Below are positions 16,178-19,359 of a stretch of 19,359 nucleotides of DNA, one piece after another (position 1 is the stretch's first letter; every line of letters starts with the position of its first letter). The stretch comes from an uncultured Allosphingosinicella sp. (GTDB lineage Bacteria > Pseudomonadota > Alphaproteobacteria > Sphingomonadales > Sphingomonadaceae): assembly GCA_934539295.1 (NCBI GenBank), contig CAKTCN010000045.1, forward strand, positions 1 through 19,359, given 5' to 3'. The notes under the pieces were generated by a model that had not been told where the DNA came from, did no database searches, and worked only from the letters and a program-made list of their open reading frames with translations. Both the position numbers and the translations under genes were made by a program.

Positions 16178-16945
16178 GTGAAACTCGCGCATGCGGTTCG
16201 TCCGGGATTCTGGAACCGGTCGCACCATCTCGACAAGATGACGCTGAAGGAACTGGTCGTGGCTTACGTCCAGTATCCGGCGATCATTGCTTATTTCCTG
16301 CTCAGCATCGCGGCGATCGGCTTCTACGCCTGGCGTCCGGCGCCGCTGCTGCAGACGGTGGCGGCAGTGGTCGTGGCCGCGCTCGCCTACCCGCTCGTCT
16401 GGTACGTGCTGCATCGCTGGGTGCTGCACAGCCGCTGGATGTTCAAGGTGCCGGTGCTCGCCTCCACCTGGAAGCGCATCCATTACGACCACCATCAGGA
16501 TCCGAACCATCTCGAGGTGCTGTTCGGTGCGTTGCACACCACCTTGCCGGCGATCGCCATCGCCTCAGCGCCGCTCGGCTACCTGATCGGCGGACAGGGC
16601 GGCGCGGCGATTGCCTTTGCGACCGGCCTGCTCACCACCTGCTTCTACGAATTCTGCCACTGCATCCAGCATCTCGCCTACAAGCCCAAGTCCAAGTGGC
16701 TGGCCGAGATGAAGAAGAAGCACATGGCCCACCATTTTCATGACGAGAATGGCAATTACGGCATCACCACCTTCTTCTGGGACAAGCTGTTCGGCACGCA
16801 TTACGACCGTTCGGAGCGCCCGAAGAAGAGCCCGACCGTGTTCAACCTCGGCTACACGTCCGAAGTTGCGGCAAAATGGCCTAAGGTCTCGGAATTGTCC
16901 GGCGGCGTCGCCACCGGTCACCCGCGCCGTCGCGGGGAGGATTGA
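16178..16945 (+). CDS. Fatty acid 2-hydroxylase-type membrane diiron enzyme
   Basis: This protein of about 255 residues belongs to the fatty acid hydroxylase/sterol desaturase superfamily (PF04116). Four to five membrane helices carry the histidine clusters that hold two irons: HRWVLH (79-84), HYDHHQDPNH (102-111), HCIQH (161-165), KHMAHHFH (181-188) and THY near 208. The KKxHxxHH pattern is like that of FA2H/Scs7, which adds a 2-hydroxyl to the N-acyl chain of ceramides. Sphingomonad ceramides carry 2-hydroxymyristate, so this gene is the natural candidate. I prefer the GTG at 16178 (GGGGAT at 16165-16170); ATG 16238 is an alternative. The 214 bases before it include a perfect hairpin at 15968-15985. 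Confidence 0.85.
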   Translation: MKLAHAVRPGFWNRSHHLDKMTLKELVVAYVQYPAIIAYFLLSIAAIGFYAWRPAPLLQTVAAVVVAALAYPLVWYVLHRWVLHSRWMFKVPVLASTWKRIHYDHHQDPNHLEVLFGALHTTLPAIAIASAPLGYLIGGQGGAAIAFATGLLTTCFYEFCHCIQHLAYKPKSKWLAEMKKKHMAHHFHDENGNYGITTFFWDKLFGTHYDRSERPKKSPTVFNLGYTSEVAAKWPKVSELSGGVATGHPRRRGED

Positions 16946-17056
16946 TACCTCGCGAATCTGCCTCACCTATGTAAGTGCGGCGGAAACCCGGGGTCGTTGA
17001 AGGGTTGGGAAGCATGCCGCGATGCGGCCATGTTGTCCCATGAAGAAAGCCACTGT

Positions 17057-17092
17057 CCCGCCGCTCCCCATGGGAACGGCGGGATTTCGTTT
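17057..17092 (+). terminator. Probable terminator between hydroxylase and ceramide synthase genes
   Basis: The stem CCCGCCG/CGGCGGG (17057-17063 with 17077-17083) is extended inside by TCCC/GGGA (17065-17068 with 17072-17075) after one mismatch, with a 3-base loop. ATTTCGTTT follows. It should end the upstream transcript, which means that the gene at 17134 needs its own promoter or read-through. Confidence 0.6.
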
Positions 17093-17133
17093 CTCGTGAA
17101 CAGGCCGCACGCGCCGCCTGAAGGACTTGGGAC

Positions 17134-18285
17134 ATGAGCGCCATCACCATCCATCCGGTCGAGACCAAGGCCGACCGCAAGGCCTTCGTTGATTTCGCAT
17201 GGACGGTCTATGCCGGCGACCCGCATTGGGTGCCGCCGCTGAAGGACGAGGTCGTGGGCCTTATCACCCCGGCGCGGAACCCGTGGTTCGAACATGCGGA
17301 CGCCGCCTTCTTCCTCGCGCGGCGCGGCGGCGTGGTAGTGGGGCGGATCTCCGCACAGGTCGACCGCCTCGTCCTGGCCATGCCGGCTGAGCAGGGCGGC
17401 GGAGCAGGCACGGGACATTGGGGCATGCTGGAGGCGCTGGATGCGGGCGCGGCAGCAGCGCTCGTCGGTCATGCCGAGCAATGGCTGCGCGCGAAGGCCA
17501 TGACGCGCGCCATGGGCCCGTTCAGCCTCTCCGTGTGGGACGAGCCCGGCCTGCTGGTCGACGGCGCCGATCACGCGCCTACGGTGATGATGGGCCACCA
17601 TCGCCCCGAATATGGCGCCTGGATCGAAGGCCTGGGCTATGCTGGCGTCAAGGATCTGTACACCTACGAGCTCGACATCACGCAGGCCATGCCGCCGCTC
17701 GTCCAGCGCATCGTCCAGAGTGGCGAGCGCGGCGGCCGCATCAACATCCGCAAGGTCGACAAGTCGCGCTTCGACGAGGAAGCGGCGTTGATCCTCGGCA
17801 TCCTCAACGACGCCTGGGGCGATAATTGGGGTTTCGTGCCGCTGACGGATGGCGAGATCGCCTATGCCGGCAAGAAGCTGAAGCCGATTGTGTTCGAGGA
17901 CCTGATCCGCATCGCTGAACTGGACGGCGAACCCGTCGCCTTCATGATCACCCTGCCCGACCTGAACGAGCTGACCCGCGATCTCGACGGGCGCCTCTTC
18001 CCCTTCGGCTGGGTCAAGCTGCTCTGGCGCCTGCGCAAGCCCCAGGTCCGCACCATGCGCGTGCCGTTAATGGGCGTGCTGCGCCGGCTGCAATCTTCGC
18101 GCGTGGCCAGCCAGCTCGCCTTCATGATGATCGAATATATCCGCCGCGCCGCCATCGCGAACTATGGTTCGACTCGGGCTGAGATCGGCTGGATCCTGGA
18201 CGACAATCAGGGCATGCGCTCGATCGCCGAGACGATCGACAGCAAGGTCAACAAGACCTACCGCATCTACGAAAAGCAGCTCTAA
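17134..18285 (+). CDS. bcerS: Bacterial ceramide synthase (bCerS), GNAT-like acyltransferase
   Basis: This 383-residue protein is of the GNAT-like family often misannotated as N-acetyltransferase or dATP pyrophosphohydrolase. In Caulobacter the family member near SPT is bCerS, which N-acylates the sphingoid base and is unrelated to eukaryotic ceramide synthases. Visible features include an N-terminal DPHWVPPLKDE segment (29-39), NPWFEHADAAFFLARRGG (49-66) with VGRISAQVDR after it, the central GPFSLSVWDEPGLLVDGADH, VMMGHHRPEYGAWIEGLGY, and a C-terminal GNAT-like helix IGWILDDNQGMRSIAE followed by YRIYEKQL. These match what I recall of the family by eye. The ATG at 17134 has AAGGA upstream. It closes the sphingolipid locus. 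Confidence 0.8.
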   Translation: MSAITIHPVETKADRKAFVDFAWTVYAGDPHWVPPLKDEVVGLITPARNPWFEHADAAFFLARRGGVVVGRISAQVDRLVLAMPAEQGGGAGTGHWGMLEALDAGAAAALVGHAEQWLRAKAMTRAMGPFSLSVWDEPGLLVDGADHAPTVMMGHHRPEYGAWIEGLGYAGVKDLYTYELDITQAMPPLVQRIVQSGERGGRINIRKVDKSRFDEEAALILGILNDAWGDNWGFVPLTDGEIAYAGKKLKPIVFEDLIRIAELDGEPVAFMITLPDLNELTRDLDGRLFPFGWVKLLWRLRKPQVRTMRVPLMGVLRRLQSSRVASQLAFMMIEYIRRAAIANYGSTRAEIGWILDDNQGMRSIAETIDSKVNKTYRIYEKQL

Positions 18286-18408
18286 ACGGCGGAAATCAAA
18301 GGAAAAAGGCGCTACGGCGAGCCTGTTGCCGATTCAACGGCGGCAGCTCTCCACGACTTTGTTCTTGTTAGAAGCTCAAGCCGTAGCCCGGCCTTGATAG
18401 CCGCGGCC
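18286..18408. other. Gap after the ceramide synthase gene with no supported feature
   Basis: The bases from the stop codon of the ceramide synthase to the terminator at 18409 contain no reading frame with a recognisable domain. A partial TTGCCG...CGGCGGCAG pairing around 18326-18346 is visible but has no T-run. I see nothing else definable. Confidence 0.4.
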
Positions 18409-18440
18409 AAAAAAAAGGCCAGCCCAAAAAAGGACTGGCC
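18409..18440 (-). terminator. Intrinsic terminator for the minus-strand genes at the right end
   Basis: On the minus strand, GGCCAGTCC (18440-18432) pairs with GGGCTGGCC (18425-18417) across 9 bp including one T-G pair, with a six-T loop. Eight T follow (18416-18409). This is a strong Rho-independent signal facing leftward. It stops transcription from the right-hand minus-strand genes before the ceramide synthase gene. Confidence 0.9.
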
Positions 18441-18449
18441 GTAAAAGTC

Positions 18450-18605
18450 TTAGGAGAGGATGCCTGAAAGGCACGTCCTTTGTGCGGTGCAGCGTGCCAT
18501 TTGGCAATTGCAACATGGGTCCTGACGATTGCACAAACTGCACGCTTCGCTGTCCGAGTGGCAGAACCTCATGGCCTGATCAGCCGGGCAACAAGATCCG
18601 CTCAT
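18450..18605 (-). CDS. Possible Cys-rich small protein
   Basis: A 51-codon frame on the minus strand begins MSGSCCPADQAMRFC and contains ten cysteines, several in CxxC and CC spacing (for example ACSLCNRQDPCCNC). It ends 10 bases before the strong leftward terminator, a sensible place for a last gene. A shorter start at 18572 gives 40 residues. There is no convincing ribosome site, and the opposite strand is also Cys-rich here because the TGC/GCA triplets read as Cys or Ala both ways. It could be a metal-binding or modified peptide, or chance. I cannot assign a function. Confidence 0.2.
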   Translation of the reverse strand: MSGSCCPADQAMRFCHSDSEACSLCNRQDPCCNCQMARCTAQRTCLSGILS

Positions 18606-18651
18606 CGCTGATCGGATGAGATCTTCTGCACGTAGAACCTGACCCGATAGA

Positions 18652-19359
18652 TTATGTCGGCTCGTTACGGGCCTGTTCGTCCGCATCTGCCTCTCGGAAG
18701 TAGATTGGCGGGGCATCCGGAAGATAGAGGCCGTAATATTCGCCCGCGCGCTGCTGCGGATGCGCTGCAAAGTCGACATATGGTGCGGCGCAGTGGGGGC
18801 AACGGAAAGGATTTGAATAGGCGTATCGAGTGCCGTCGGGGGCAGCGGGCAAGCGCTGTTCCAATGCGACGAGCGCTGTCGGATCGGGGTCGGACAGGGG
18901 CGCAGGGGCACCGTTCACGGTATCGTCCATGATGAGCGTGTACCGGCCCGACCCTGAGTAGAAATAGGCCGAGTTCGAAAACCCGGCATGGAACGAGCGG
19001 GCAATGAAAGTCCGCGCGCACCTGTCGCATTCGCACGACAAGAGGATATTGCCGGGCGTAACCAGTCCGGAAAAATGCAGTCCCCGCGCGAACAGCCCCT
19101 TGCCGGCCAGGTCAGGCGGGTTCGGCGCGCCCGCAAGGAAGAACGGCTGGAAGCGGATGCCGACATCGTGCTCACCGATCTTCGCCCCGGCCTGATGGTC
19201 GGGACGATCGGTCACCACTGCGTCGGCCTGGCAGCCAAAATTCGGGTGAATGCGCACGCTGAGGTGCAGCCAGCCGCCACCTGCCGGGACATGATGCTGG
19301 TGGACAGCGCCTGCCGCATCCTCGAGCTCGACGGTGGCGGAACCGGAAATCGCCAAGTC
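18652..19359 (-). CDS. Partial zinc-ribbon-like protein of unknown function (5' end beyond window)
   Basis: The frame is open to the window edge, so the start is missing. At least 234 residues are visible. In the middle is ILLSCECDRCARTF and near the end SNPFRCPHCAAPYVDF: a CxCxxC followed by CxxC, consistent with a four-cysteine zinc site. Between them is GFSNSAYFYSGSGRYTLIMD, a beta-rich segment. The N-terminal part has RIHPNFGCQADAVVTD. I do not recognise the family. The protein is transcribed toward the terminator at 18409-18440 and away from the sphingolipid locus, so it is probably unrelated to it. Confidence 0.65.
   Translation of the reverse strand, partial: DLAISGSATVELEDAAGAVHQHHVPAGGGWLHLSVRIHPNFGCQADAVVTDRPDHQAGAKIGEHDVGIRFQPFFLAGAPNPPDLAGKGLFARGLHFSGLVTPGNILLSCECDRCARTFIARSFHAGFSNSAYFYSGSGRYTLIMDDTVNGAPAPLSDPDPTALVALEQRLPAAPDGTRYAYSNPFRCPHCAAPYVDFAAHPQQRAGEYYGLYLPDAPPIYFREADADEQARNEPT

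Overview
The window reads as high-GC chromosomal DNA from a sphingomonad-like alphaproteobacterium. This rests on the gene order rplU-rpmA-GNAT-obgE, a serine palmitoyltransferase whose catalytic residues sit one position before those of the characterised Sphingomonas paucimobilis enzyme, the style of the palindromic intergenic repeats, and an L21 protein with a long Ala/Lys-rich tail. The species cannot be named from sequence alone.

Layout. Bases 1-368 hold no convincing gene but carry several hairpins, followed by a tRNA-Ser(CGA) on the minus strand (369-458). Bases 584-2006 hold housekeeping genes: an hspQ-like gene and the rplU-rpmA operon with a visible promoter and a strong terminator. 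Bases 2080-4406 hold a GNAT acetyltransferase, a composite palindromic repeat, and a divergent pair (diiron-like metal-dependent hydrolase and TetR regulator) that separates the ribosomal genes from obgE.

Bases 4415-18285 are the main interest: a nearly complete bacterial sphingolipid locus. On the plus strand obgE is followed by a cerR-like SDR reductase, a dedicated acyl carrier protein and serine palmitoyltransferase, then a CHASE3-type hybrid histidine kinase. A three-gene minus-strand operon follows: a secreted DUF2141 protein, a ceramide/diacylglycerol-type lipid kinase and a Tam41-like nucleotidyltransferase. Divergent from it lie lptF and lptG, a TonB-like protein, a fatty acid 2-hydroxylase-type enzyme and a bacterial ceramide synthase homologue (bCerS). 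The window ends with a Cys-rich region, a minus-strand terminator and a truncated zinc-ribbon-like gene.

How it fits together. From known Caulobacter/Sphingomonas biology, SPT condenses serine with a fatty acyl group (the ACP is the likely donor), bCerS N-acylates the product, and CerR reduces the keto group. The hydroxylase would add the 2-hydroxyl group typical of sphingomonad ceramides. The lipid kinase would make ceramide 1-phosphate. I infer that the nucleotidyltransferase next to it activates that phosphate to a CDP-lipid for an anionic head group. LptF/LptG lying inside the cluster suggests that the Lpt machinery here exports glycosphingolipid rather than, or in addition to, LPS. The acyl-ACP synthetase and the glycosyltransferases expected for the full pathway are not in this window.
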